From the NCBI RefSeq assembly GCF_900114745.1, contig NZ_FOUB01000041.1, forward strand, positions 1-32,711: a DNA stretch of 32,711 bases. The letters run 5' to 3'. The notes beneath the pieces were generated by a model. The model did no database searches, was not told where the DNA came from, and saw only the letters and a program-made list of their open reading frames with translations. The stretch is from Nitrosomonas communis (GTDB lineage: Bacteria; Pseudomonadota; Gammaproteobacteria; Burkholderiales; Nitrosomonadaceae). This document shows positions 8,777-19,732 of this stretch, piece after piece. The translations under genes and the position numbers were made by a program. The number at the start of each line of letters is the position of its first letter. Within the stretch, counting starts at the first letter, position 1.

Positions 8777-9029
8777 CCTTTACCTCCTTAATTAATTGTC
8801 TCACCGACTTACAAGATATCCGTTTTTATTAAACCACAACACTTCGATACGTTATTTGGTATTACTCTGGCAATAACATGAGCTACTTCAATGCTTGATT
8901 GGGGATTAGATTATTTTGCGTTCAGATACTGTTCAGGGTTAAGTCCATACAATATTTATAACAAATGAAATTTTAGTTACATCGCATTTATTGATGAATT
9001 TCATTTGAAACAGGTATAAAGAGTGGATC

Positions 9030-9368
9030 ATGAATGCTAAAAAAATTATCTCACTTTTATTCGTAATTTTTATTTTTCTTCTCAGCGGATGTGTAGCTCC
9101 TTCTTATTACGGAGGAATGGGATACTCTAGAGCAGCAGTCTATTATCCAGGTGCAGGCTATTACGGAGGATCGGGAGATTACGGAGGATTTTCATCTGGG
9201 TACAGTTATCGCCCATCAATTTACCTTAATCAAAGGTACTTTGGGGGACATAGGCATATCCATGGTGGACATAGACATTTCGACAACGTACACCGAGGGG
9301 CAGGCCATAGAGGGCATAGTCACCGGCACTGGAACGGACACCACCGAGGAGGGCACCATCATCGATGA
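9030..9368 (+). CDS. Gly/Tyr/His-rich lipoprotein
   Basis: A 112-residue protein with a lipoprotein signal: lysines at the N-terminus, a hydrophobic core and lipobox LSGC (Cys about residue 21), hence probably membrane-anchored. The mature part has no recognisable domain. It has a Gly/Tyr-rich middle (YYGGSGDYGG) followed by about 40 residues full of His, Gly and Arg, ending HHRGGHHHR. The histidine clusters could bind divalent metals (inference). ATG 9030 is preceded by GAGTGGATC, a modest ribosome binding site. It stands alone, transcribed away from the nuclease and toward the acetyltransferase. Confidence 0.75.
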   Translation: MNAKKIISLLFVIFIFLLSGCVAPSYYGGMGYSRAAVYYPGAGYYGGSGDYGGFSSGYSYRPSIYLNQRYFGGHRHIHGGHRHFDNVHRGAGHRGHSHRHWNGHHRGGHHHR

Positions 9369-9419
9369 AAAACGATATAGAAACCTTCCTCATCAAGCCA
9401 TAAGCCATCGCCATAGCAA

Positions 9420-9977
9420 CTATTCCGAAACATCGCGAATCACTCGGCATGGATTTCCAACGGCAATGACACTTTCCGGAACGTCGCGCGTCACGACACT
9501 ACCTGCTCCAATAATTGTTCGGGATCCGATATGAACGCCGGCCAAGATCAATGCTCCGCCACCCACCCATACATCCGCTCCGATCTCAATGGGCTTTCCG
9601 TATTCCTGCGTTCTACGTAGATCTGCTTTGAACGGATGCAATGGCGTAAGAATCTGCACGCCTGGGCCAAATAGCGTGTAGTCACCAATGCGGACCTCGC
9701 ACACATCGAGAACGGTACAGTTGAAGTTGAAATATACGCGATTACCCAAATGGATATTTGAGCCGTAATCACAGTAGAAGGGAGGTTGCATCCAAACGGT
9801 ATCGCCGCCAGTGCCGAAGAGATCCTGCAGAATGCGGCGTCTTTCGCTCTGCTCCGACTCCCTCGTGGCGTTCAGTGTATAACATAACGAGCGGGCATGT
9901 TCGCGTGCAGCAACTAGCTCAGGGTCGAACGGATCGTAAAGCTCACCAGCCAGCATTTTTTGACGCTCAGTTCGCAT
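9420..9977 (-). CDS. maa: Maltose/galactoside-type O-acetyltransferase (left-handed beta-helix)
   Basis: A 185-residue cytoplasmic acetyl-CoA:sugar O-acetyltransferase, the usual length for Maa/LacA/NodL. The N-terminal MRTERQKMLAGELYDPFDPEL is the family's Mac domain. Hexapeptide repeats follow from about residue 70 (NIHLGNRVYFNFNCTVLD, RIGDYTLFGPGVQI). The catalytic histidine is in TPLHP, and the C-terminal coils contain IGADVWVGGGALIL and VVTRDVP. The physiological acceptor in this organism is unknown; members acetylate maltose, galactosides or Nod factors. It is monocistronic, with no sugar genes nearby. maa and lacA cannot be separated here. Confidence 0.88.
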   Translation of the reverse strand: MRTERQKMLAGELYDPFDPELVAAREHARSLCYTLNATRESEQSERRRILQDLFGTGGDTVWMQPPFYCDYGSNIHLGNRVYFNFNCTVLDVCEVRIGDYTLFGPGVQILTPLHPFKADLRRTQEYGKPIEIGADVWVGGGALILAGVHIGSRTIIGAGSVVTRDVPESVIAVGNPCRVIRDVSE

Positions 9978-10110
9978 GTTGTCTCCTCACTAGGATTAAG
10001 CTTCTGTAAGCGGGTAAGCCAAGACAAAACATCCGCATATATCGCTGTATTGTTACCCGTCAAATAAGTGCTTTATACTGTACCCCTCATCAAGCACCCA
10101 GGCAATTGCT

Positions 10111-10581
10111 ATAACCATTATTGTTCCAGTTGAACCCACCAGCGAATCGACCCTGCCTGTTTTACAGCGAGCGAAGGTTGACCCTGCCGTTTGTATCCTG
10201 CCGTTATTGCAGCATCGCATCCCTGGCGGGTTTCCATCGCCGGCAGACGATTATGTTGAGAAAGAACTGGATCTGAATAGTTATCTGGTGCGCAATAAAG
10301 CAGCGACCTATTTCTTTCGTGTTATCGGCAATTCCATGACGGGTGCCCATATCCACGATGGTGATATGCTGGTGGTTGATCGCTCAGTCGAACCTAAACA
10401 CGGGCATATCGTATTAGCGGTGGTTAACAATGAATATACAGTCAAGCGCTTGTATGCCTGCAATGGCCTGATCGAATTGCACGCTGAGAATCCAGCTTAT
10501 CCGCCTATCCGTTTGCGCGAACATGAAGAATTGCAGGTGTGGGGAGTGGTAGTGGGAACAGTAGCACGCTTTATCGTGTGA
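10111..10581 (+). pseudogene. umuD: UmuD-like SOS mutagenesis protein; no normal start codon
   Basis: In UmuD proteins RecA-stimulated self-cleavage yields UmuD', a subunit of DNA polymerase V. The core is clear: GFPSPADDYVEKELDLN, the catalytic serine in GNSMTG, and the catalytic lysine in EYTVKRL. The frame is open from 10018, but the only standard start is TTG 10207, which falls in the middle of the conserved N-terminal arm and has no ribosome site. Upstream in frame, ATA ACC ATT ATT GTT at 10111, with AGG at 10100-10102, looks like a start region whose ATG became ATA; that would give 156 residues. The expected C-G or A-G cleavage site reads G-G. The adjoining umuC is a relic. I saw no LexA box. 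Either a non-standard start is used or the gene is dying. Confidence 0.75.
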
Positions 10582-10616
10582 CCATGTAAACTGACATCAT
10601 TCCCGTCAGTAGACCA

Positions 10617-10702
10617 CTCTTCGCTTTGGTTGACGTCAACAATTTTTATGTTAGTTGTGAGAGGGTTTCAATCCTGATCTGGTCAATCGCCCGGTAGTAG
10701 CA
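10617..10702 (+). pseudogene. umuC: umuC N-terminal relic
   Basis: About 36 bp after umuD, the plus strand reads LFALVDVNNFYVSCERV, the hallmark N-terminus of Y-family polymerase UmuC with its first catalytic aspartate. A one-base deletion in the T-run near 10666 then shifts the frame; correcting it gives NPDLVNRPVV, the next conserved segment. After about 10702 the similarity ends and the remaining ~390 codons are absent. There is no ATG at the expected position. This confirms that the umuDC operon was destroyed by point mutation and deletion. Confidence 0.8.
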
Positions 10703-11009
10703 AAATGGCGAAAGGTCGTGTTCTCCTCTTAGATGGGTTTGATTCTAAAGTATGTGGCGATTTTAGAGAAATTAATATACAACGATATTACAGAACCTAA
10801 TAAACCTAAACAATCACATCTACTGATAGTTTATTAGGTTATTTAGGTTTGAAGTACAGCTTATTTCCAGAAAAAAATCTGTACATGAGGCAGAAAATTG
10901 TACCCCAGTAAAGTATAGTATTGATCAAATTCTGCTACAAATCAGCTACAAGCAATAAAACCACATTAACCGTCTAAGAATTACATATAAAATAACCTAT
11001 TGATTTTAT
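10703..11009. other. AT-rich gap between umuDC relic and tRNA-Arg
   Basis: No convincing gene is present. It contains a long inverted repeat, AACCTAATAAAC (10794-10805) and GTTTATTAGGTT (10829-10840), followed by TTTAGGTTT (10842-10850), which pairs with AAACCTAAA at 10802-10810. The two pairings compete. The stretch lies downstream of the tRNA 3' end, a common integration position, but I saw no duplicate of the tRNA end within the window. Confidence 0.5.
10794..10850. repeat. Nested inverted repeat
   Basis: A perfect 12-bp inverted repeat (10794-10805 with 10829-10840, 23-nt loop) overlaps a second 9-bp one (10802-10810 with 10842-10850). Both are built on the word AACCTAA/TTAGGTT, giving alternative hairpins. 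There is no T-run, so it is not an obvious terminator. It could be a protein-binding array. Confidence 0.6.
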
Positions 11010-11085
11010 TGGCGCCCTAGAGACGAATCGAACGTCCGACCTACCCCTTAGGAGGGGGTCGCTCTATCCACTGAGCTACCAGGGC
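11010..11085 (-). tRNA. tRNA-Arg (anticodon CCU)
   Basis: The minus strand folds as a complete cloverleaf. The acceptor arm is GCCCTGG with CTAGGGC, the D arm GCTC/GAGC, the anticodon arm ACCCC-CTCCTAA-GGGGT with anticodon CCT, and the T arm GGACG-TTCGATT-CGTCT, with discriminator G and an encoded CCA (11010-11012). It decodes AGG. A TATAAT (complement of 11105-11110) lies about 20 bp upstream and is a likely -10 element. It overlaps the leader of the divergent MFS gene. Confidence 0.97.
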
Positions 11086-11115
11086 TAAGCCTACATTTTA
11101 CGCTATTATATAGGG

Positions 11116-12350
11116 ATGGATAAACAGAAACCGTTCCCTGAGCATAATATTGCAGTACAGAAAAAATTACCTCGTACCGTAGTCGTGCTTGGCTTGGTCA
11201 GTTTTTTCAATGATTTTGCATCCGATATCGTCGCACCGCTTATTCCGATTTTGCTGGCTTCCGTGCTGGCTGCCGGACCCGTGGCATTAGGCTTGATTGA
11301 AGGAATAGCCGATGCGATCGCGAGTTTGCTGAAACTCTGGTCGGGACGTCATTCTGATCTGATAGGGGGACGCCGCAAGAAACTGACGTTAGCAGGCTAT
11401 TTGTTGTCGAACACAGCCCGTCCTCTACTGGGGTTGGCGGTTTCCTGGCCAGTCGTGCTGCTGCTGCGCAGCATCGACCGTGTGGGTAAGGGTATTCGCA
11501 CGGCACCGCGTGATGCGCTGGTGGCAGATGCGACTCCCTCACATATGCGCGGGTACGCCTATGGTTTTCACCGCGCGATGGATAATGGTGGGGCGGTAGC
11601 AGGGAGTCTCGCTGCTGCAGCTATACTTGCCTGGTCGGGGCTGGATTTAATCGAAGTAATTTTATGGTCTGCGCTACCGGGCATGGTAGCAATCCTGCTG
11701 CTGAGCATGGGGATCAAGGAAGAAAACATTGGAAATAAGAAAGAGACGACTTCCGAAGCGATGCCATCCTTACCCTCCTTGCGCTGGTCATTATTATCCA
11801 GGCCAACCCAGCGCTACCTTATGGTGCTAATGCTTTTTACTTTAGCACGCGCTTCTGAAACTTTTATTTTGCTACTGGGATATCAACTAGGCGTTGGCGT
11901 AGTAGAGCTGCTACTGATCTGGTCTGCTATGAGTCTGGCTAAGGCCATAACCTCGACTATCGGCGGACAACTGGCTGATCGCTATGGACGCGGCAGTTTG
12001 ATGCTGATTAGCTGGGTTGCATTTGCGGTATCGTTCCTGCTGTTTGGTCTGGTAACCAGCAGTAGTGGATTATGGTTGGTCAGTATTTTTTATGGCCTGT
12101 TTGTTGGCCTAAGCGAAGGCGCTGAACGTGCTCTGATCAGTGATTATGCGCCTCCTCTGGAACGAGGCACTGCTTTTGGCTGGTATCATCTGGCAGTGGG
12201 ACTGGCTGCTATTCCTGCGGGGGTACTGTTCGGCACCTTATGGCAGTTGCATAGCGCACCGCTGGCGTTTTTTGTGGCAGGCGGGGTCGCTGCCTTGGCA
12301 GCCATATTATTGCGATTATGGGCCTGGCCTGCCAGGGAAACTCCGTTGCA

Positions 12351-12354
<4 letters not shown>
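11116..12354 (+). CDS. Major facilitator superfamily transporter
   Basis: A 412-residue inner-membrane protein with about twelve hydrophobic helices in two halves. The cytoplasmic loop 2-3 motif of MFS proteins appears as SGRHSDLIGGRRKKL, and the loop 8-9 counterpart as GGQLADRYGRGS. VSFFNDFASDIVAPLIP at the start and RVGKGIRTAPRDAL are typical of a group of putative drug or metabolite efflux carriers, but the substrate cannot be read from sequence. It begins only 31 bp from the divergent tRNA-Arg gene. It ends tail to tail with smr, the two stop codons overlapping in TTAA at 12351-12354. Confidence 0.88.
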
Positions 12355-13876
<1,522 letters not shown>

Positions 13877-13892
13877 CTAATAAAAATATAAT

Positions 13893-14555
13893 TTAAGATT
13901 TTCGATTAAGCACGATAGCATACTCATAAACATCCAGCGCTTCTGTTTCTGATGGGCCTCTTTTTCTGGCTATCATCAACAAACGCTCTGAGGGGTTTTT
14001 CTGGTTGAGCAATAAATCGGTTTCATTCAGTGCTTCTCCAGGAAAATACATTTGGGTGGTCAATTCCTCGTAGCTCTTTTTAGATATCTTGAAATGAATA
14101 TGAGGTGGCCGTACCCAGCTTGATGATGCAGGATACGAGCCCGGCATGACTGTTTTAAAACAAAACTCGCCATTCTCATCTGTCAACACTATTGCCCAGC
14201 CTTGGAAATTGGGATCCAGTGGCGCAGGATTGGGATCCTGCGGGTGACGGTAGCGTCCCTTTGCATTAGCCTGCCAGATTTCCACCGTAGCCTGGGGCAC
14301 TGGCTGACCATGATTATCCAGCACACTTCCTGTCACGATAATGTATTTACCTTGCGCCACGCCATCACGGCCTTGAACACGCGTCAAATCAAAATCTTTA
14401 TCGTCCTGCGAGGTAACCGGATAAAACGGACCTTCTGTTTCAGGAGGAGTAGGCGGCAGCAACGTTTTGGCCACTCCTCCTTTGGGCATGAAGGCTCCTA
14501 CGACTCCGCCTGTGATCCCCAGCTTAATAAACTTTCTTCTGGATAAGTTTTTCAT
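13893..14555 (-). CDS. Tat-exported intradiol ring-cleavage dioxygenase-like protein
   Basis: A 220-residue protein beginning with a twin-arginine signal (SRRKFIK followed by a hydrophobic segment to about residue 30), so a folded metalloprotein is exported. The mature part is the intradiol dioxygenase beta-sandwich: TEGPFYP, VTGSVLDNHGQPVPQATVEIWQ. The four Fe(III) ligands are present: Tyr in KGRYRHPQD, Tyr in PGSYPASS, and two His in RPPHIHFKI. The cytoplasmic relatives open catechol or protocatechuate with O2. No other aromatic-degradation gene is in the window, so a periplasmic role on phenolic compounds is only an inference. Confidence 0.88.
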   Translation of the reverse strand: MKNLSRRKFIKLGITGGVVGAFMPKGGVAKTLLPPTPPETEGPFYPVTSQDDKDFDLTRVQGRDGVAQGKYIIVTGSVLDNHGQPVPQATVEIWQANAKGRYRHPQDPNPAPLDPNFQGWAIVLTDENGEFCFKTVMPGSYPASSSWVRPPHIHFKISKKSYEELTTQMYFPGEALNETDLLLNQKNPSERLLMIARKRGPSETEALDVYEYAIVLNRKS

Positions 14556-14632
14556 TTTGCTCTCCTCATACCAGATTAATTTACCTATTAGCCGGTTAAG
14601 CTGCTTGAGTCGAGTGACTGCATACTATTTTG

Positions 14633-17224
14633 CTATAATTTTTGTTCTACCCAACCGGTCACACTTTGTAATGCATCAGGCAGTTTATCTGGCAAAGTAC
14701 CGCCCGCTTGCGCCATGTCAGCCCGCCCGCCTCCTTTACCTCCTACTTGCTGGGCGACATAATTGATTAATTCTCCCGCCTTGACTTTTGCGGTCAAATC
14801 ATCGGTGATCCCAGCAATAAGCGTGACTTTTCCAGCTTCTGCCGTTGCCAGAACAACGATGCATGATTTCAATTGATACTTAAAATTATCGAGAGTTTCA
14901 CGCAGAATCTTGGCATTCGCGCCTTCCAGGCGAGCCGCCAGTATTTTCACTCCCTTGATTTCACGCACTTGGTTACCCAGTTCTCCGCTTTGCAACGTAG
15001 CCAGCTTTGATTTCAGTGAGGTCAGCTCTCGTTCCAGCTGCCGGGCATGATCTAGCAGTTGAGTAATTTTCTGACTGACTTCCTGCGGAGATGCTTTGAG
15101 GGTATCGCTGATGGCGAGTAATTGCGCCTCGCGCTGCTGAGCATAATCCACAGCAACCTGCCCGGTAACGGCCTCAACACGCCGAATGCCTGCGGCCACA
15201 CCTGATTCACTGATAATCTTGAAGAAGCCAATATCACCGCTATGGACTACATGGGTGCCACCGCAAAGTTCTGTTGAAAAATCACCCATTGCCACTACGC
15301 GCACATCAGCCCCATATTTTTCACCAAACAGCGCCATGGCACCGCGCTTGATCGCATCGTCGTATCTCATCTGCTGCGTGGCCACATTATGATTATGGCG
15401 TATTTGCTCATTGACTAGTTGCTCGACTGTACGTAGCTCATTAAACTGCATCGGTGCATGATGAGAAAAATCAAAACGGAGTCGATCGGCATCCACCAGT
15501 GAACCTTTCTGCATAACATGGGGACCCAGTACTTTGCGTAATGCCGCATGCAGCAGATGGGTCGCGGAATGATTATTGGCAGTATTGGCACGCGCGACTG
15601 GATTGACTTTTGCCAATACTGAATCGCCAACGACCAGGCGGCCGCTGCTTAAAAATCCCTTGTGACCAAACACGTTCGCCTGAATTTTCTGTGTATCAGA
15701 CACCATAAAAGTACCATTGGCCACCAGCAGTTCACCACAATCACCAACTTGGCCGCCTGACTCTGCATAGAAAGGAGTACGGTCGAGCACGATCACCGCT
15801 TCCTCCGCAGCTTCGATAAAATCAACCTGACTGCCTTGCTTGTAGATGGCCAGGATGCTTCCCTCCTGCTGCAGGCTGTCATAGCCATAAAATTCGGTAG
15901 GAATACCGTGATATTCGATGCCACCTTGCATAGTGAATTTGCCCGCAGCGCGTGCACGCTCGCGCTGGTCTGTCATGGCTTTCTCGAACCCGGCAAGATC
16001 GATATTGATGCCGCGTTCCCGCGCAATATCAGCCGTCAGGTCAACCGGAAAACCAAAGGTATCATACAGCCGGAAAACCGTTTCACCGGCCAGTGTGCCG
16101 CTTTGTTCGCGTAAAGCGGCTTCCAGCACCTGCATTCCGTTTTCCAAAGTTTCCGCGAAACGCTCCTCTTCTTGCTTGAGTACGCTGGCTACGCGATTTT
16201 TGGCGGCCACGAGTTCAGGATAAGCCTGCCCCATCACTTTGGCCAGATCATCCACCAGCCGATGGAAGAAAGGCGTTTTCTGCTCCAGCCGGTAACCATG
16301 TCGAATCGCACGCCGAATAATGCGGCGCAATACATAACCCCGTCCTTCATTACCTGGAATGACGCCATCGGTGATCAGAAAGGCACAGGCACGGATATGG
16401 TCAGCGATCACTTTGAGGGAGTTATTGGACAGGTCATGCGTTTGTGTCTCACGTGCCGCCGCTTTGATCAAATCCTGGAACAGATCGATTTCGTAGTTGC
16501 TGTGTACTCCCTGCATCACCGCCGAAATCCGCTCTAGCCCCATACCGGTATCGACAGAAGGTTTTGGCAAAGGATGCAACGTACCGCTGGTATCGCGATT
16601 GTATTGCATGAAGACCAGATTCCAGATTTCGATATACCGATCCCCGTCAGCATCAACTGAGCCGGGCGGCCCACCAGCCACTTCGGGGCCATGATCATAA
16701 AAAATTTCGGAACACGGTCCGCAGGGACCGGTATCGCCCATCTGCCAGAAATTATCCATAGTGGCAATGCGCACAAAGCGCGCAGGATCAATCCCGATCT
16801 CGTTCAACCAGATGTCAGCCGCCTCATCATCTTCGGCATAGACGGTCACCCAGAGTTTTTCCCGGGGAATGGACAGTATTTTGGTGAGAAACTCCCACGC
16901 GTACTGGATAGCATTACGCTTGAAATAATCACCAAAACTGAAATTGCCCAGCATTTCAAAAAATGTATGATGCCGGGCGGTATAGCCGACATTCTCCAAG
17001 TCATTGTGTTTGCCACCCGCCCGTACACAGCGCTGTGAGCTGGCCGCTCGCATATAAGGCCGCTTGTCCAGTCCAAGGAATACATCTTTGAATTGCACCA
17101 TGCCGGCATTCGTGAATAGCAAGGTCGGATCATTGCCTGGAACGAGCGGACTGGACGCGACAATGGTGTGGCCATGCGACTCGAAGAATTCCAGGAAGTT
17201 TTGTCTTATTTCACTGCTTTTCAT
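14633..17224 (-). CDS. alaS: Alanyl-tRNA synthetase
   Basis: Charges tRNA-Ala. The start chosen is ATG 17224 ([19 protein letters not shown]), which matches the family N-terminus; an earlier in-frame ATG at 17242 adds only six atypical residues. From 17224 it is 863 residues, close to E. coli AlaRS (876). Seen in order: the class II catalytic core with [15 protein letters not shown] and [11 protein letters not shown], the editing domain with zinc-binding HSATH and CGGTH, and the C-terminal [12 protein letters not shown] characteristic of AlaRS. It lies downstream of recA-recX, an order common in Proteobacteria, with 42 bp between recX and alaS. Confidence 0.98.
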   Translation of the reverse strand: MKSSEIRQNFLEFFESHGHTIVASSPLVPGNDPTLLFTNAGMVQFKDVFLGLDKRPYMRAASSQRCVRAGGKHNDLENVGYTARHHTFFEMLGNFSFGDYFKRNAIQYAWEFLTKILSIPREKLWVTVYAEDDEAADIWLNEIGIDPARFVRIATMDNFWQMGDTGPCGPCSEIFYDHGPEVAGGPPGSVDADGDRYIEIWNLVFMQYNRDTSGTLHPLPKPSVDTGMGLERISAVMQGVHSNYEIDLFQDLIKAAARETQTHDLSNNSLKVIADHIRACAFLITDGVIPGNEGRGYVLRRIIRRAIRHGYRLEQKTPFFHRLVDDLAKVMGQAYPELVAAKNRVASVLKQEEERFAETLENGMQVLEAALREQSGTLAGETVFRLYDTFGFPVDLTADIARERGINIDLAGFEKAMTDQRERARAAGKFTMQGGIEYHGIPTEFYGYDSLQQEGSILAIYKQGSQVDFIEAAEEAVIVLDRTPFYAESGGQVGDCGELLVANGTFMVSDTQKIQANVFGHKGFLSSGRLVVGDSVLAKVNPVARANTANNHSATHLLHAALRKVLGPHVMQKGSLVDADRLRFDFSHHAPMQFNELRTVEQLVNEQIRHNHNVATQQMRYDDAIKRGAMALFGEKYGADVRVVAMGDFSTELCGGTHVVHSGDIGFFKIISESGVAAGIRRVEAVTGQVAVDYAQQREAQLLAISDTLKASPQEVSQKITQLLDHARQLERELTSLKSKLATLQSGELGNQVREIKGVKILAARLEGANAKILRETLDNFKYQLKSCIVVLATAEAGKVTLIAGITDDLTAKVKAGELINYVAQQVGGKGGGRADMAQAGGTLPDKLPDALQSVTGWVEQKL

Positions 17225-17266
17225 GTTGGTTCCATTTCTCATACACGTATCAATGAGGGCAAGGCT

Positions 17267-17716
17267 TTATCCCTCTTCATCCGAGCAAGCCAGAATCTGG
17301 CGAATAGTTGCGGCTGAAAACCCTCTTGCTGCCAGAAAGCGCGCCTGTTTACTCCGTTCTTTCAAATTTTCAGGCATCACACCGAATTTCTTGCGCCATA
17401 TTTCACGCGCAGTCTGTAATTCGGTTGCTTTTAACTCAGACATTGCCGTATCGATCAAATGATCAGCAATGCCTTTTTCTTTTAACTCATGGCGAATGCG
17501 CTGCGCACCATATTTGTGCCGGCGACCATGCACTACTTGTTCGACTAGCCGTTCTGCCGAGAGCACCCCTCGTTGTTCCAGTGTATCCAGTACTTCTGAT
17601 AGCGCCTCGGGTGTCTCAGCATGCCCAGCCAGCTTCTTTTCCAGTTCAAGCCGGGAATATTCACGTCTGGCTAACAGGTGCAGGGCACGGGTCTGTAAGC
17701 TTTGCTTGACATTCAT
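17267..17716 (-). CDS. recX: RecX regulatory protein
   Basis: Modulates RecA by binding its filament and blocking extension. About 149 residues with the three-helix repeats of RecX: ALHLLARREYSRLELEKKL, then LVEQVVHGRRHKYGAQRIRHELKEKGI, then REIWRKKFG. ATG 17716 shares one base with the recA stop (TGATG), so this start is preferred over TTG 17719. Co-transcription and coupling with recA are expected and would keep RecX levels tied to RecA. Confidence 0.95.
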   Translation of the reverse strand: MNVKQSLQTRALHLLARREYSRLELEKKLAGHAETPEALSEVLDTLEQRGVLSAERLVEQVVHGRRHKYGAQRIRHELKEKGIADHLIDTAMSELKATELQTAREIWRKKFGVMPENLKERSKQARFLAARGFSAATIRQILACSDEEG

Positions 17717-18750
17717 CAATCACCGATTTTGTCTTCTGACTGAACGGCTTTAGGCAGTTCAATCAGACCCGCGACAGCTCGGATTTTTTGCTCGATTTCT
17801 TTGGCCATTTCCTTATGCTCTTTCAGATAATCGCGCACATTGTCCCTACCTTGACCGATCTTTTCATCATTGTAGGAATACCAGGCACCTGCTTTCTCGA
17901 TCAATTTATACAATACCCCCAATTCAATGATTTCACTTTCCCGCGAGATGCCTTCCCCATAAAGAATATCGAACTCAGCCTCCTTGAATGGTGGCGCCAC
18001 CTTGTTCTTGACAACTTTCACCCGAGTTTCATTGCCGATCACTTCTTCGCCCTTTTTGATCGAGCCAGTACGGCGGATATCCAATCGGACCGAGGCATAA
18101 AACTTTAAGGCGTTTCCGCCAGTCGTCGTTTCGGGGTTGCCAAATATCACACCGATCTTCATGCGAATCTGATTGATGAAGATGACCATAGTGTTGCTGC
18201 GCTTGATATTGGCTGTCAATTTACGCAACGCCTGCGACATCAGTCTTGCTTGTAGCCCCATCTGCGGTTCACCCATCTCACCTTCAATCTCTGCGCGTGG
18301 AGTCAAGGCGGCCACTGAATCCACCACGACGATATCGACCGAGCCGGAACGAACCAGCATATCGGTTATTTCGAGTGCTTGCTCGCCATTATCAGGTTGC
18401 GAAATCAGCAGATCCTGAATATTGACACCTATTTTTTGAGCATATTGCGGATCCAGCGCGTGCTCAGCATCAATAAAAGCAGCCGTCCCGCCCATTTTTT
18501 GCATTTCAGCAATCACTTGCAAAGTCAGCGTGGTTTTACCGGATGATTCAGGGCCATAAATTTCAATGATCCGGCCACGTGGTAATCCACCGACACCTAA
18601 CGCAATATCCAACCCCAAGGAGCCGGTAGAAACGACTTGAATATCACTCGCCACATCGCTAGCATCCATCCGCATGATGGATCCTTTACCAAACTGCTTT
18701 TCAATCTGGGAAAGCGCAGCAGCTAGCGCTTTATTTCTATTTTCGTCCAT
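17716..18750 (-). CDS. recA: Recombinase RecA
   Basis: The DNA strand-exchange ATPase and SOS coprotease. It has 344 residues with Walker A GPESSGKT at 66-73, Walker [10 protein letters not shown] near 140, [11 protein letters not shown] with the following GNPETTTGG (L2 DNA-binding loop), and a short acidic C-terminus. ATG 18750 is preceded by AACAGGAAAAAAAG, a good ribosome site. A candidate -35/-10 (18861-18832, complement) lies in the 185-bp region shared with adk. I could not find a clear LexA box there. Confidence 0.99.
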   Translation of the reverse strand: MDENRNKALAAALSQIEKQFGKGSIMRMDASDVASDIQVVSTGSLGLDIALGVGGLPRGRIIEIYGPESSGKTTLTLQVIAEMQKMGGTAAFIDAEHALDPQYAQKIGVNIQDLLISQPDNGEQALEITDMLVRSGSVDIVVVDSVAALTPRAEIEGEMGEPQMGLQARLMSQALRKLTANIKRSNTMVIFINQIRMKIGVIFGNPETTTGGNALKFYASVRLDIRRTGSIKKGEEVIGNETRVKVVKNKVAPPFKEAEFDILYGEGISRESEIIELGVLYKLIEKAGAWYSYNDEKIGQGRDNVRDYLKEHKEMAKEIEQKIRAVAGLIELPKAVQSEDKIGD

Positions 18751-18831
18751 CTTTTTTTCCTGTTAACAATTCATTGAATTATCGCATATTCAATACCGGA
18801 AAAAACAAACTTGCAGTAGCTTATTGCATGA

Positions 18832-18861
18832 TGTATAGAAAGCCTTACGAAAAATCAGCAA
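18832..18861 (-). promoter_or_regulatory. Candidate sigma70 promoter of recA
   Basis: On the minus strand TTGCTG (18861-18856) is followed after 18 nt by TATACA (18837-18832), about 80 bp before the recA start. It is consistent with a housekeeping promoter; no SOS operator overlaps it that I can recognise. Confidence 0.4.
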
Positions 18862-18865
18862 AAAC

Positions 18866-18895
18866 TTCAAGTATATGCTTAGCCTGCGATATAAT
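18866..18895 (+). promoter_or_regulatory. Candidate promoter of adk
   Basis: TATAAT at 18890-18895 is a perfect -10. TTCAAG at 18866-18871 could be a weak -35 at 18-nt spacing. It lies 65 bp before the ATT start of adk and back to back with the recA promoter. Confidence 0.45.
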
Positions 18896-18914
18896 TTGAA
18901 TTTACTGACATTAA

Positions 18915-19619
<705 letters not shown>

Positions 19620-19732
19620 TTCTAAAAATTCCTAAAAATTTTTTTGATAAGTTAATAAGCTATTGAGCTATTTCTGAAAACATATAAAAAAGATGTGCTA
19701 ACGTTTTTATCACTCGGGAGAAAAAAAATCAT

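Noticed and set aside
15836..16537. Several plus-strand frames over 90 codons inside alaS
   Set aside because: Antisense shadows of a well-conserved essential gene.
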